Positions 24,036 to 35,795 are shown, counted from the first letter of the stretch. The stretch is DNA of 64,000 nucleotides from Prorocentrum cordatum (GCA_963575745.1 CAUYUJ010014194.1:726001-790000); one strand, 5' to 3'. Translations and numbers: made by a program. Notes: generated by a model not told the origin, from the sequence alone.

Positions 24036-24267
24036 TCTCAATTAGTTTTTGGTCGAAGATTGGTGTCCTCCCGAAGAGCTTGCAGGGTCAAGGCGACTGC
24101 GTCGACTCCGCGGTGTCTACCCAGTAGAAGGGCAGGCTCGCTCGTGCGGGAATAGGGCGGGGGACGGCGAGGAATCGACGGCACATCGCCGCTAGATCGG
24201 CGATGGGATCCCCATAGGAAACTGCGAATGAATTGGCGATTGGAGGTGGACCCATTCCCCTCTATAG

Positions 24268-24401
24268 CAGCTCCGCACGGATTTACTAAGACTTCTTAGA
24301 GCGGCGATGGAACCCCACCGTGGCGCGCGAATTGCGCCGCAGGCGGCGCCGCTGGGGGGTGCCAGCGCCGATCCGAAAAATCCGCACGGGGCTCCGAAAT
24401 G
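24268..24401. mobile_element. Hairpin element H, copy 5
   Basis: The left arm begins CAGCTCCGCACGGATTTAC. The right arm reads CCAGCGCCGATCCGAAAAATC then CGCACGGGGCTCCGAAATGC. The arms are complementary over ~35 bp with several mismatches. Confidence 0.65.
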
Positions 24402-24422
24402 CTCAGGCCGCTCTTCCTTCTT

Positions 24423-24562
<140 letters not shown>

Positions 24563-24654
24563 CCGCGCGCCGCGCATCTCGGCGGTGGCCTTGACGGCAC
24601 ACGGCGCGCCCCCGCCCACGGGGCGCGCCAGCTCCACGTCGCCGACCGAGCCCT

Positions 24655-24860
24655 CGGCGGCAGCGCGCGGGGGGGCGGCGGCCCTCGGCGGCCCTCGGCG
24701 CCCTCCGGGGGTCTCTCGGCGACCCTTCGGCGACCACATGGCGGCCCTCGTGTGCCCTTCGGCGACCCTTCGGCGGCCCTGGGCGGCCCTCGGCGGCCCT
24801 TCGGCGGCTCCTCAGCGGCCTCTCAGCGGTCCTCGGCGGCGCCCCTTCGGCGGGGCCCGC
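24655..24860 (+). repeat. CGGCGGCCCTTCGGCGACC minisatellite
   Basis: Ten to fifteen-bp units of the type GGCGGCCCTCGGCGGCCCT and CCTTCGGCGACC repeat about 15 times. Confidence 0.8.
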
Positions 24861-26525
24861 GTCTCGAGCATGTCATGGCGGGCCGCCGGTGTCGGGGAGC
24901 GCTGCATGCCATCGCTCGGACCTCCGCTCCCCGTGCATGCTTTTTCCGCCTGATAACCCAAGATGCTCCTCGATGGTCCCCGCCGAGAAGCAATGCACAC
25001 CACCGAGCGATGCCAAGGCAGATGGGGGTGGGGTTGGGGAGGGGGCGAGAGGAGAAGACGGGGCCCCAGTGATGGGAGAGGCAGGGGGAAAGCACGGCGT
25101 CAGCGGCAGTCACAACAAGGAACGTGAAGGGAACCAAACTTCCACCGTCTCGCCCAAAACAACGATTTGAGCTGTGCCCAAGTTCGGCGTCTCCATGCCA
25201 CTGTCGTGCTCTGGGATCATCGAAGGACACAAGATGGAACAACAATCCCCGGCAGGGGTCGATGGCTTCGGGGTCCGCGCAACAGGTGACATGGGATACC
25301 TGGGGAGCTGGCCCCCAAGTTCTAGCTACCCGCACCCTGGAGCGGGCGGTGCACGGGGACACTCCAGGGGCTGAAAGAGGGATGCGTTCAAGCTCCCCCT
25401 CGCCCACGCCAGCAGCGATGATTCGCGAGCTTTCGGAGTCTCTGGTGAGTCTGGGCCCCATCGATCCAAGCCCCAGACCCACTGCCCCTGACTGTGCTGC
25501 CGAGGACGGAGCGAACTCAGAGCCATTCAAGGGGTGCCGGGGAACTTGTTGGTGGCGGGGCGCCAAGGAGTGGAGACCTGCGAGTTCCGTGGCACCGCCG
25601 AAGCTAATCGACACCAGTCGACGCGAATCGACGCCAATTCGATGCGAATCGCTGGTGAATCTGCGCTTTATCATCGAACACCCGACGCTAGCGAAATGCA
25701 CTCTGAAGACGGAATTTCGAGAACATGCATTGCTACGGAATACAAGCGTGCTCAGGATGAACACCTCGTGCAGCGGAGCTGACCAACTCGTTGCACTCAA
25801 GGCCCTGCCCGAGGGGCTCACAACCAAGCCTTAATTACACGAACCCATGGGTAACCGTTCGCGGACTGGTTCCACACGGGCCCCCAGGGGACCGTAGCTT
25901 TGGATGGAGACGGTGGGTGTTCCCAGCAGTCTCCGAGAGCGATCAAGAGCCTCGTTCCTCGATCCCCTGAGATTCGACAGCGCGAAATTATCGCAACATC
26001 GTGCAAGACCCCCGCCAGAGCCCTCGAATCCGTCCTCTAGCGGCATGTCCCGAGCCAGAGCGATCCGTGCGGTCCTCTCCGGTGCTCTGATCCCAGGGTC
26101 CTCGATCCTGAAATCTCCCACAGACATCCGACGCCGTGAGTCGTTCATAACGTGGCCCCCGACGGTCAGGAGCCCATCCCCAAGACCAGCCTTGCACACA
26201 TGGTGCTTTGACGGTCCCAGGGCCTGGTGAGCGCCCCTGGACGCCAACAGTCGTCAAAAACTACCCGTCAAATGTTGCTCACGGCGCGAGGCGACCTAGC
26301 TTTCGTGCCATAGCTCGGGTCTCGAAGAAGAAATCTCCCTCGGCGAGGCGCGGCTGCAGAAGAGCGTCACAGGGCGGGCTGGAAAACTATCAAAACCTGT
26401 GGAGAAGCTGGCCAAAGCCTCCAATGACGACGACAACGACGACGACGACGAGGAGAGCCTCGCACGACCGCCGCGGGGCCCAATCTCCTCGACAAGGATT
26501 GGCGGCGAGCCCCAGCGGGGAAGCC
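24861..26525. other. No recognised gene
   Basis: A plus-strand frame (25124-25834) and a minus-strand frame overlap for most of this stretch; neither shows a domain. TCGACACCAGTCGACGCG and relatives form a short repeat at 25605-25655. The minus strand at 25440-25540 matches the plus strand at 34790-34860 (AATGGCTCTGAG, GGCAGCACAGTCAGGG), so part of the stretch is a dispersed repeat. Confidence 0.4.
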
Positions 26526-26527
26526 GA

Positions 26528-26640
26528 AGGGAGCAGTCCTCCTCCTCCTCCTCCTCCTCCTCCTCCTCCTCCTCCTCTTCCTCCCCCCTCCTCCTCCTGC
26601 TCCTCCTCCTCCTGCTTCTCCTCCTCCTGCTCTCGGGTCC
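26528..26640 (+). repeat. (TCC)n microsatellite
   Basis: Nearly pure TCC/CTC triplets with TGC and TTC interruptions. Confidence 0.95.
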
Positions 26641-26789
26641 CGCTCCTGGCCCAGGGGCGCGTCGCCGGTGAGCTCCCAGTGGTCCGGGAAGCGGCGGCGC
26701 AACTCGCCGCAGCCGCGGGTGCCCGCAGGGGCGTCCTGCCGTGGCCGCGCATACGCCCGCCGCACGCAGCCGGCGCTGCCGAGGTCGCT

Positions 26790-26905
26790 GCTTAGGCGCT
26801 GTTGGTGGCTGTTGGGCGCTATCGGGCGCTGTTCGGCACTACAGTGAACACGTGAAATTCGCTGGCCCAGCGGGCCAAAGGCGTGCTAAAATCTCCGGTA
26901 AGAGT
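26790..26905 (+). repeat. GGGCGCTGTT motifs and repeat fragment shared with 62.9 kb
   Basis: GGCGCTGTTGGTGGCTGTTGG and GGGCGCTATCGGGCGCTGTTC precede TCGCTGGCCCAGCGGGCCAAA, GGCGTGCTAAAATCTCCGG, which is matched at 62889-62930. Confidence 0.6.
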
Positions 26906-27059
26906 TTGAGAATGTCTCTAGTTCGCGCACGCGCGTGGCGGTCTCTGGGGGTCCCTGGACGAAAATGACCATGGCAAGGTCCTGGCAAGGTCTGATCAAG
27001 TCCTGGCACGTTCTCGGCAAGGTCGGGTCAGAGATGCCAGAACTCGGGGGCCCCAGAAC

Positions 27060-27660
27060 GCTCCAATGAGGCGTCAAGTGGGTGGTAGGCCCTCCGGCCT
27101 CAGGCCAAGAGCGTTCTAAGATGGCCCACGTTGGTCCCAAGAGGGCCCAAGAAGTGCCCAAGACGTTCAAGAAGGGTTCCAAGAGGACTTCGAGAGGCCC
27201 CGAAAACACAATAATTATTCTTTCTGCGTTGGTTTTCGAACGACGTTGGCGGTTCCGCCTTTTCGAGCTGCCGACCGCCCTGGACGGCCCAAGAGGTCTC
27301 AAGATCGCTCCAAGACCGCCCAAAAAACCTCCAAGAGGGCCCTAATGGCCCAAGATGGCTCTAAGACGGCCCAATAGACCTCCAAGACGGCCCCAGGATG
27401 GCCCCACGTGGGGGCCCAGAGGGGGAACCCGAAAGAACATGTCGAGCTCTCGGCCCCAAGAGGCGCCAAGGAAGCCCCCAGAGGCCCCCAAGAGCCCCCC
27501 AAGAGGCCCCAAGAGGACCCCAAGAGGCCCCGAAAGAGGCCCCCAAGACCCCCAACAGGACCCCAGGACGCCCCAAGAGGCTCCCCGGAAGCCTCAAAAC
27601 TGATCCCCAGAGGCCCCCGAGAGCTCACCGCCCAAAGAGACCCCAAGAAGCAGAGCTATC
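27060..27660 (+). repeat. CCCCAAGAGGCC minisatellite
   Basis: Units of 12-15 bp (CCCAAGAGGGCC, CCCCAAGAGGCC, CCAAGACGGCCC) run for about 600 bp with high divergence. The complementary strand gives the Trp/Gly/Leu-rich artefact frame LGASWGPLGG. The same family occurs at 33.88-34.17, 38.63-38.71, 39.51-39.59 and 63.0-63.5 kb. Confidence 0.85.
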
Positions 27661-27844
27661 TTGAGCCATCTTGGCGCCCTCTGGGGCAATCTATCGGCTG
27701 TCTTCGACAGGGTGGAAACCACATCTCCAAAGACCTCCTCGAGGACATTCATGCCTGCCCTACCGTTCCTCCTAGCACGAGCACACCACCACGCAGCGAC
27801 AGTGATGCGAAACGGGCCAGCGAAATGAGTGGAGCGATTCAATA

Positions 27845-28000
27845 AGGACGCGCGGTAAGGATGCAATGGCCTTGGAGGGCCACGTGAACGTCGTTTCGTA
27901 CGAGTTGGCCAGCGAAAGTTTCCTGGGATAGGCCGAAGGGACAAGGATACAAGGGTAGCCTTGTAAAGATGCTCATCCTTACTATGCAGGTTGACTGTAT
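27845..28000 (+). repeat. Dispersed repeat F, copy 2
   Basis: GGACGCGCGGTAAGGATGCAA, GGCCTTGGAGGGCCACGTG and GGCCAGCGAAAGTTTCC align with the 22.55-kb copy and continue into ACAAGGATACAAGGG, which is shared with the 59.07-kb copy. Confidence 0.65.
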
Positions 28001-28122
28001 TCGGCGCTATTGACCGATGTACATTCAGCCCAAGACGAGCGGACGCTTCCTGCCTAGGGGCAGGGAGACATATCGGAGCCCCAGGCGCTTCAATGCTCGG
28101 GGTTGGGGAAACAAGCCATGGC

Positions 28123-28275
28123 ACACATAAACTTTCTGAATTCTGCGCGGGTTTCTCAGATCAGCCCGGGTTCCCCTGGGCGGCGCCTCCTGCGCCGCCC
28201 CTGACGCCGTCCCTGGGAGGGGGGTCCAGTGCCGATCCGAGAAATCCGCGCGGACCTCCGAATCATTTCATTTTT
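28123..28275. mobile_element. Hairpin element H, copy 6, with candidate 8-bp TSD
   Basis: The right arm is the best preserved in the window: CCGATCCGAGAAATCCGCGC then GGACCTCCGAA. The left arm is AACTTTCTGAATTCTGCGCG then GGTTTCTCAGATC. GCCATGGC (28115-28122) and GCCATTGC (28276-28283) flank the unit and may be an 8-bp target duplication with one mismatch. The loop is GC-rich with CGGCGCCTCCTGCGCCGCC, itself a small palindrome. Confidence 0.7.
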
Positions 28276-28283
28276 GCCATTGC

Positions 28284-29384
28284 TGGTTCCCCGAATTTCT
28301 TGGGTGGGCCCGTGGGCAGGTCAGGGCGCTCCACCACTGCTCGACTGCCGGACTCCCTGGCCTTGTGGCCGTCCACCGCAAAAGCGTTGCGGTCAGAAAG
28401 CAACTCACAAAAGCCTTTGGTCGTCCCCACGGCGCCCCACGGCGCCCAGTGGCGCGCAGAGCGGACATGATACATCTCGACTCGCATGCCGCTACTGGGC
28501 CTAGTTATTGGGCGCTGTTGGGCGCTATTCGCCGATGTACATTCAATACAAGACGAGCGGAAGCCTCCAATCGAAGCATAGGGCCAAAATCTGATTCTCA
28601 GCCGCTCCAACTCTTGGGAAGGCCAGGGCGCTCCACCACTTCTTGACTGTCCTTCCCACCGCAGCCCCGTGCCCGTCCACCGCAAAAGCGTCGCGGCACA
28701 GCGCCTCCCAGCGCTGAAGAGCGAGCCCTCGGCTGCTTGAGCGTTGCTCGATGGGGGGGCGATGGGGAGGTGAAGAAACGTGCACCTTTCGTGCCCCATT
28801 TGGGCCCGAGGGGGCCCCATCAGGACACCTCAGATGCACAACAAGTGCACCATCATCTCCCATACACCCCATGAAGCGTAGTTAGTGTCTAAAGCAATGG
28901 ATCGATATGAGAAAAACCGCACTGCAAGATATGGACAGGCTACGATGGACGCATGTTCACGCTACTGCTGAACCAAAGCCTTCCGTACAGCTCACACATT
29001 GCGATGACAACACAATTCAACGTTATGAATAGAAGAGGAAGACCGATGAAACGATGAGGTGACATGTGCAGATCGCCTGTGTTGTTTCCACTCGTCTTGA
29101 CAGCATCTGAACGATAGCTGCTCTGAACAGCTGGAGTACAAACCACCCTTCCGTTCATCGCACCCCCACCATGCAACGCCCGAGGCGGTTGCCCACACCC
29201 GCCCGCGGCGGGCAGCCGCTCCGAGACGAAGCCCGGACAGGCACAAGATCGGAGCAGGACACGCACCAGGGACCTTGAGGTCCGGCGGTTCTGGAGGATG
29301 CATCGGGCACCGCGGCCCTCTCGAGGCGTGTCGGCGTTTCGGCGGCGTCCAAGAAGGGGGCGTCCAAGAAGGGGGAGGGGAGGG
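28284..29384. other. No recognised gene; AT-richer stretch at 28.87-29.14 kb
   Basis: GGGCGCTATTCGCCGATGTAC, ATTCAATACAAGACGAGCGGA at 28522-28562 repeats GGCGCTATTGACCGATGTACA at 28000-28040. The sequence from 28870 to 29140 is less GC-rich than its surroundings but carries no clear frame. Confidence 0.4.
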
Positions 29385-29545
29385 GGGGGTGCAAATCATG
29401 GCCTGAGACACTTGCGCGGCCCCAGGCGGGACAGGGGACGTACTGAGACAAGAAGAGGCGCCGTGAAATCTGGGATGATATCCAGGCCTTGGCCATGGTG
29501 TCCACGCCCCCCTGATAATCACTCTCCTCTTGGCCGCCCCCGAGG
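29385..29545 (+). repeat. Dispersed repeat D1, copy 2
   Basis: GTGCAAATCATGGCCTGAGAC, CTTGCGCGG, GTGAAATCTGGGATGATAT and GGTGTCCACGC align with 1390-1520. Confidence 0.6.
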
Positions 29546-29549
29546 CGTG

Positions 29550-29640
29550 ATGGGCGCCGCGGCCTTCCCAGGGCGTCCTGAAACGCTCTGTGAGCGTCCC
29601 GGGGCGCTCTGGATCGACTTTATCCCTGCCCCAGCCCCGC
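29550..29640 (+). repeat. Dispersed repeat D2, uninterrupted copy
   Basis: GGGCGCCGCGGCCTTCCCAGG, AAACGCTCTG, GGGGCGCTCTGG and ACTTTATCCCTGCCCCAGCCC match 58884-58985, the host sequence around the LINE. It serves as an empty-site-like reference, because here the block is not split by a LINE. Confidence 0.6.
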
Positions 29641-30455
29641 CCGAAAAGTCCCGGACTTCCGACGACCCGCTGTCTTCGGCCCCGGTGTTCTTCGCGGCCC
29701 CGGGCAGAATCATGAGGTCGGGGGAGGGCCAGCGGAGGCCACGGCGGTCCTCCCTGGCGCTCTTCGCTCCTCTCGTGCCTCTTCCGGGCCACGCCAGCAG
29801 GGGTCACCACTGAGGGGCTCCCCGCCTCCTCCTGGAGACGGGGCCCCCGCAGAGCCCAGAGGACTCCCAGAGACGCCTCACCACGTTCGACACATCCTCG
29901 GCCCTGGATCCCCCTGTGGGGACCACCCCGTTGATGACCCCTCCGTCCTTTCGTTGCTGCGGCTGGACCCGCCTCGAAAAGCGGGCATGGACCCCGGGAG
30001 GGGCCCGGGGAATGACCTTGAGCGGATCTGGGCCAGGCAGAAGAACCGTCGTGAACTCAGGCGGCCTTCCTCCGACGGACCCAAAGTCCCACGGCAGCGT
30101 CCGAACGACCTGGGCAGGATCAGCACATCGGGGGTCTGGGGGGCTGGCACAAGGGAAACTGGCCGAACCCCCTTCTGGTTACGGCAGGCTCCAGCCGCGG
30201 TGACCTCGGAGCAAGTCCCGGGCACTCCATGGATCGGATCGATCTTGAACGGTCACTGCTACTAGATGTCGGAAGTGGTGTCTGCCCCAGGAAAGCAAAT
30301 TTGAGAACCCCCAGCGGAACCAACGGCGAACACAAAGCGGTTCAATAAGCAAGCTTGGCTTTCCGACCGATTACACGTGCATGACAAAACTGGTGCATAG
30401 ACGCTGGCCAACGTGGGCCCGAAGCAATGCAGTGCGTATTTCGACGCCGAAGTGG
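29641..30455. other. No recognised gene
   Basis: GC-rich overlapping frames occur on both strands; I recognise nothing. Confidence 0.4.
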
Positions 30456-30625
30456 AAGCTGTGCGGTGTAAGCCATGCGGCGGAAGCTGCGCTGTGCATG
30501 CTATGTGGTGTGATCTATGTGGCTCGAGCTATAAACGTAACAGCTATGCTGCGCAACCTATATGGTGCGAGCTCTTTCTTGTAAGGAGGGCGGTGTGAAC
30601 TGGAGGTGGGATCTATGAGGTGTAG
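30456..30625 (+). repeat. GTGTAAGCTATGYGG satellite family, locus 1
   Basis: GCTGTGCGGTGTAAGCCATGC, GTGTGATCTATGTGGC and related units of roughly 13-26 bp repeat across 160 bp. One frame gives a Cys-rich CxxC-like peptide, which is a by-product of the repeat. The family recurs at 30.90, 32.98 and (reverse strand) 52.31 kb. Confidence 0.65.
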
Positions 30626-30754
30626 CGAATTTCTGTTCGCAGTGAGTTGTCCACTCCACTGCTCGCGCAAACATCCCACCCGCCCACCCGCAACTTGGTT
30701 TGCAAAGTCTCTTAAGACCGTGACGGTGGGTACCAAATGGCACTTGGCAGCGAC

Positions 30755-30895
30755 AGCGACGCCGACCGCGACAGCGACAACGACGATGACGCCGCCGACA
30801 ACGCCTACAACGACACCAACGACGTCTCCAACGACTTCGACGACGCCGACAACGACAACAACGACGACGGCGACACCGGCGACGACAGTCATGCA
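30755..30895 (+). repeat. GACAACGAC low-complexity tract
   Basis: GACAGCGACAACGACGATGAC-like triplets give Asp/Asn- or Thr-rich artefact frames. Confidence 0.9.
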
Positions 30896-31077
30896 AGCGC
30901 TACATGCTGTGTGAACCATGTGGTGTAAGCTATGAGGGGGAACTGTATCTCGTGAGTGTCGCGAGCTCGGAGCACGGGGCGCCCGCGAGGCGGCGCGGGC
31001 GGCAACGTGGCGCACCCCGGGTATACCCACAAAGCGCACGGGGCGCCCTCGGGCGACGAACGCCGCATATTTCCAAT

Positions 31078-31420
31078 TGACAATCTGGGGCGGCGAAGTC
31101 GCTGTCCACCACGAAACTCCCAGGAAACAGTCTGGAACGCCGATGCCGTAGAACACCACTTACTGACCAGGAGACAAACTTGGTCGCAGAAGCCGTAGCT
31201 CACCACGTGCTGCCCAAGAAACAATCTGGGACGCCCCGGCCGTTGCGCACCACATACCAAAAAGAAAATCTGGGACGCCGATGCCGAAGTCCACCGCGCA
31301 CTGCCCAATAGACAATCTTGGGCGCCGAAGCCGCTGCGCGCCCCATACTGCCCAAGAGACGATGCCCAAGAGACAACCTGGAAAACCGAAACCGTAGCGC
31401 ACCAACGCGCCACATTCAGG
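31078..31420 (+). repeat. ~53-bp tandem repeat, about six units
   Basis: The unit has ACAATCTGGGACGCCG, GCCGAAGCCGTWGCGCACCAC and CTGCCCAAGAGAC. Units are clearly related but diverged, with indels. Open frames along the array are artefacts. Confidence 0.8.
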
Positions 31421-32460
31421 ACCGGCACGTGAGCGCAGCAAGCCTAGCTCCAGTTAGAGAACTGTTAGGGAGGGCCTGGAGATGAAACGTATCCTGCACG
31501 AGCTGGTTGAAACTGTCGGCCAGCCGCTCGACCCAATCTCGAGCTGATCTCTGTGAGCAAATGCTTTCACGTGCCGACGCTCAGAAACCGAAGCGCATCG
31601 CAAAGCCAGATGAAGCTCGCCGCGAAGTGTCTGACCGCGCTGCGTTCCGCGGCCCTCGCACCAGCGGTCACCTCCAGCGTCGGGAAAACAGGCGCACTCG
31701 AAACCGACGCCGACGCATCTCCCGCGCCGCCAGTGTGAACATCGTGAGCGCGGCGTTGAAGAGGGTCCTGAAGCGCGGGCGAAGAGACCCATGCAGCAGG
31801 AATGCCAACAGGCCAGGACAAGAGACCAGGACCGCGCTCCTGACCGCCAGCATCGAAAGAACGCTCATCAGCAGCAGCACGCGGGGCACGAACTGCAGGC
31901 CCACGTCGCCGCGGCACTTGGCCCGACACCGCCGCCGCCAGGCACGGCTGCCCATGGATCGCATACGTCAGGGCCATGCAAGGGGTCCCTGCGAGGCAGC
32001 GCCACGACCATGACGCCCAGGACGATGCGAGCCATCGTGCCCTTCATCAGGATTATCCTCATCATGATCACCAAGACATCCGCCGGCGCCATCGAATCGA
32101 AAACGGTCGCGACCCGCACATTTGACCCCGAACTGCACGAAGGACCACCCGTCGGAGTGTCGGTGCCCATGATCAGTGGTGACCGAACCTTCCACAAGCT
32201 GCCGAAGGAGGTGAAAGGGGAGGAGCCAGCGCAGCAAAAATAGCGGCAGGCGGAAGAGCACCCGCAGCGGCAGGCGTCACCAGAACCTTCACCTTGGCCT
32301 TCGGGGCGTCCGCCGCAAGGCCGAAGGCGATGCGCACCGCCTTTCCAGACCCGAGCTGCCTCCGAGTCCAGTCAACGCGCGGTAGGCATGGCATGGCAGT
32401 GCGAGCGTCCAGCAGGTGCAGGATAGAAGCCACCGCGCCAGCAAAATCCAGAGCCAAAGC
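31421..32460. other. GC-rich stretch with competing frames, gene not established
   Basis: On the minus strand, frames contain hydrophobic runs (for example VLLLMSVLSMLAVRSAVLVS near 31.87 kb). An Ala-rich frame occurs at 32.2-32.47 kb. These switch frame, and overlapping plus-strand frames are equally long. No conserved motif could be confirmed. Confidence 0.3.
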
Positions 32461-32464
32461 GGCT

Positions 32465-32591
32465 CTGATGCTGATGCTGATGATACTGGTGATGATGATG
32501 CTAATAATGATGATGCTGATAATGTTGCTGCTGATGATGATGCTGATGATGATGCTGATGCTGATGCTGATTATGATGATGATGATTATGG

Positions 32592-32665
<74 letters not shown>

Positions 32666-32666
32666 G
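32465..32666 (+). repeat. (GAT)n/(GATGCT)n microsatellite
   Basis: GATGCTGATGATGATGCTGAT changes to pure GATGATGAT. Polymethionine, polyaspartate, polyhistidine and polyisoleucine frames are artefacts. Confidence 0.97.
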
Positions 32667-32984
32667 GGCCGCGGTCGGCTGCTTGGGTATATCGGGGCTG
32701 CCTCGACATAGTTTGGGGCCGCCTCGGTGCCGTTTTCGGCTATCATCTGGGCCCGCCTCTGGTCACCTCGGGGTCGTCGTGAGCCACGTCGGGCACAGAA
32801 ATAGCGTGTGTTACACCTCCAGTGCAGAGGCCCCCTGTCCAGAATTCCAGAACTACAGCTTCCTGCGTATCGGCTTCTCTGGAATTCTCTCGGGGTCTCC
32901 AGGCCCAGGAAACGGCCCCCAAAAACCAAAACCATGATGCAGAGATTCGCCAGCGTGTACCAAAGGGGTTAGGCCGATTCGGGT
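32667..32984. other. No recognised gene
   Basis: Mixed sequence between two repeat arrays; nothing recognised. Confidence 0.4.
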
Positions 32985-33325
32985 GTAAGCTATGCGGTGA
33001 AAACTATTGGGTGAGAGCTATGCGGTGTAATCTATGCCGCCACACTGTGGAGGTGAGAACGATGCGGTGTAAACTATGTGGCGTAAGTCGCGGTGGAAAG
33101 ACAACGCGGCATCGAGACGGCAACGGGCGGCAACGTGGCAAATCCTCGGCATACAACAACAAACGGCAACGGGCGGCAACCTGGCGGCAACGCGGCAGCG
33201 AAGCGGTAATGGGCGACAGCGCAGTGAATCCTTGGCACAGTCACGCACAGACAGCGTACGAGGCAGCAACGAGGCGGTAGCGAAGCGGCAACGTGCGGCA
33301 ACGTGACGAATCCTCGGTATACCGG
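32985..33325 (+). repeat. GTGTAAGCTATG satellite, locus 2, with GCGGCAACGTG repeats
   Basis: GGGTGTAAGCTATGCGGTGAA and AGAGCTATGCGGTGTAATC units at 32985-33095 are followed by GGCAACGGGCGGCAACGTGGC-type units. The 24-bp phrase starting GCGGCAACGTGRC and ending CTCGGYATAC occurs twice (33132 and 33294), with a related form at 31000. Confidence 0.7.
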
Positions 33326-33688
33326 CGCAGGGGACAATCCATGTTCTGCGGCAACCCACGAGGAGCTCACATGTCATCCTAGCAAGATGACATGGGATGC
33401 CCTCCTTCGTTGCCACATGATTTTCAGGTCTGCGCTCCCCGGCGCCACGCCACCAACAAATCCCACCAGCCCTTTGGGCGTGAGTGGTTTAGAGAGCTCT
33501 CTCTGTTCTCAACCCCCCTTCTTCCCCTTCGGGGAGGGGTTTACCCCTCCCCCTACCCCCTCCCCCTGGGCCTGGAGAGAGCGTTCCGCGGGTCGTCAGG
33601 GGGGTCATTTTCGACTCCTGGGAGGGCTAAAAAACGACACCCCTCACGAGGATTCTGGCCCCGACGGGGGGAGGCAGAAAAAATGCTC
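33326..33688. other. No recognised gene
   Basis: It contains CCCCTTCCCCTTCGGGGAGGG, a short hairpin near 33517-33545. No coding sequence is supported. Confidence 0.4.
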
Positions 33689-33865
33689 TCCTGTTCTTTG
33701 AAGCCAAAAACATTGATTTTACTACGGTTTTGGCCCCATTTTGGCCTTCTGAGGGGGCAAAGCTCCCCTCTTCTTTCAAGCCAAAATCATTGATTTTACG
33801 AAGGTTTTGGCACCATTTTGCCCTTCTGAGGGGGCAGCGCTAATTAAAGCTCCCCTCTTCTTTGA
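33689..33865 (+). repeat. ~80-bp tandem repeat, 2.3 units
   Basis: CTCCCCTCTTCTTTSAAGCC, CATTGATTTTAC and TTTTGGCMCCATTTTG, CCTTCTGAGGGGGCA repeat twice, and a third unit starts at 33849. Confidence 0.85.
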
Positions 33866-33879
33866 TCGATTTCCTCCAA

Positions 33880-34170
33880 GATGGCCCCAAGAAGCGCCCA
33901 GGAGGCACCAAGAGGCCCCAAGATGGCCCCAGGGCCTCCAAGAGGCCCCCAAGATGCCCCCAAGAGGCCCCAAACGGCCTCCAAGAGGCTCCCCCGAGGC
34001 ACCCAAGGCGCTCCTGGAAGCCCCTGGGGCCGCCAAGAGGCCCCCAAGACGCCCCAAACGGCCTCCAAGAGGCTCCCAAGAGGCCCGAAGAGGCTCCCCC
34101 GAGGCACCCAAGACGCTCCTAGAAGCCCCTGGGGCCGCCAAGAGGCCCCCAAGACGCCCCAAAAGGGGAC
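33880..34170 (+). repeat. CCAAGAGGCCCC minisatellite
   Basis: CCCCAAGAGGCCCCAAGATGG-type units, with a larger repeat (AAGAGGCTCCC to GGCACCCAAG to GGAAGCCCCTGGGGCCGCC) present twice about 105 bp apart. Confidence 0.85.
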
Positions 34171-34585
34171 GAGGTGCCCGAACGCCTCACGCCACGAGGA
34201 GCCCGAACGACTCACACCAGGACGAGGGGCCCGAACGACTCACACCACGAAGAGCCCGAACGACTCACACCAGAAGGAGGGGCCCGAACGACTCACACCA
34301 GGACGAGGCGCCCGAACGACTCACACCACGAGGAGCCCGAACGACTCACACCACGACGAGGGCCCCGAACGACTCACACCACGAGGAGCCCGAACGAGTC
34401 ACACCAGGAGGAGGGGCCCGAACGACTCACACCAGGACGAGGGGCCCGAACAACTCACACCACGAGAAGCCCGAACGACTCACACCAGGACGAAGAGCCC
34501 GAACGACTCACACCACGAAGAGCCCGAACGACTCACACCAGGAAGAAGGGCCCGAACGACTCACACCAGGACGAGAGCTTTCTCT
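34171..34585 (+). repeat. CCCGAACGACTCACACCA tandem repeat
   Basis: The unit CCCGAACGACTCACACCAC or -CCAGGACGAGGGG is 22-28 bp long and repeated about 17 times. Spacers alternate between CGAGGAG and GGACGAGGGG. The PERLTPR and NDSHQDE translations are artefacts. Confidence 0.95.
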
Positions 34586-35795
34586 CCCTCCTCCTTCGCC
34601 TCGTCCTTCTCCCGCTCCCCCCACAAGGAGGATGTACAAGGAGGCGGGAGGAAGGAGTAACAGGGGAGATATGCGGGGGCAAGCGGACACACGCCTGAAA
34701 AACACGACTGTCGGCATGCTTCGCAAGAGTTGCTGTTGTGAGATGGGCTGGTGGGGATACGCGAAGCGTAAAGAATTCCCCACGGCACGGCACCTCTTCA
34801 ATGGCTCTGAGCTCGTTCAGTCCTCTGCAGCACAGTCAGGGACAGCATAGTCGACCAGCGTCGATCAGCGAGCGAGCGACCTTCCATCCGATGCTTCTGT
34901 GCAGTGCCATTTCGGCTGAAGAGCCCCTGGAGGGCGAAAGCTACCTGCGCTTGGCACACAAACACACATCAGCATCCGAGCAGGCTCGATAGTCCTTTCG
35001 ATCGGGGGACCAACGTCGATCAGCGTCGACTCCCAGGAAGCAGCGAAACTTGCTGGGAGCTGCATCCAGGCGCGCAGGCCGCCACCGGCTGGAGCACCCA
35101 CCTGGCCAGTCTGCCCCACCACCGTCGTGGTCGGGGTGGATCGAGGATCGAGGGTCGATCGAGGATCAAGGATCGGAGGATCGAGGTTGGGTTCTGGCTT
35201 TTCGGAGGCCTCCAGGCCCCCTTCCGAGGCCCCCCTGCCTTCTCAGGAGGCCGCCCTCCAACGGGGAAGACGACGACGACAAAAGACTCGCACCCCCGAT
35301 GCCCCCTCCGAGGAAGGGCGAGGAGACCACCCGCATCGCATCATCCGCGCCGCAAAGGTACTGTTCAGTAGTAGGTATTTGTGTGTGTGTGCTCTTGTGT
35401 TTGTCTGCTGCTCATTACTTGTTCGTTGCTGTTAGTTCTGTTCAGGTGGAGGTGTGTGTGCGGCAGGGGGGGCCCGCGGCGGGTCCTGCGCGCCCTGGCC
35501 CCAGTCGGACGGCGAAGAGCCGGACGACGAGCACCAGCTGAGCTCAACTCGGAGGTACCCCCGCGCGCAAGGAATGAAGATCCGCGGGGAGGGGCGATCT
35601 TCCCGTCATTCTCCTTCCCTCGAGCCCTCACTCCTCCCTGTCTCACCCCCGAACGAGTCGGTATGGGCGGGCTCGGCGGGCTGCCCGAGACTTCCTGTGA
35701 TCATGAGGATTGGCACTCGCAAGAGTTATCTGCCAAAATGGGGGGGCTCGCGTCATCGCCGCGCAAATTTAAATTAAACGCTTGCAGCAGCTACA
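34586..35795. other. No recognised gene
   Basis: CAATGGCTCTGAGCTCGTTCA, GCAGCACAGTCAGGGA at 34800-34850 is the plus-strand partner of 25440-25540. GATCGAGGATCGAGGGTCGAT repeats at 35136-35190. TGTGTGTGTGCTCTTGTG lies near 35380. No gene is supported. Confidence 0.4.

Noticed and set aside
31450-32510. Possible ion-channel or membrane-protein relic on the minus strand
   Set aside because: Hydrophobic runs exist, but the frame changes repeatedly and no pore or voltage-sensor motif could be placed.
30381-33280. Zinc-finger-like CxxC peptides
   Set aside because: The Cys spacing comes from the GTGTAAGCTATG satellite units and drifts with indels.
34171-34850. Ser/His/Arg-rich protein with PERLTP repeats
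   Set aside because: All three frames are open across the 22-28-bp tandem repeat.
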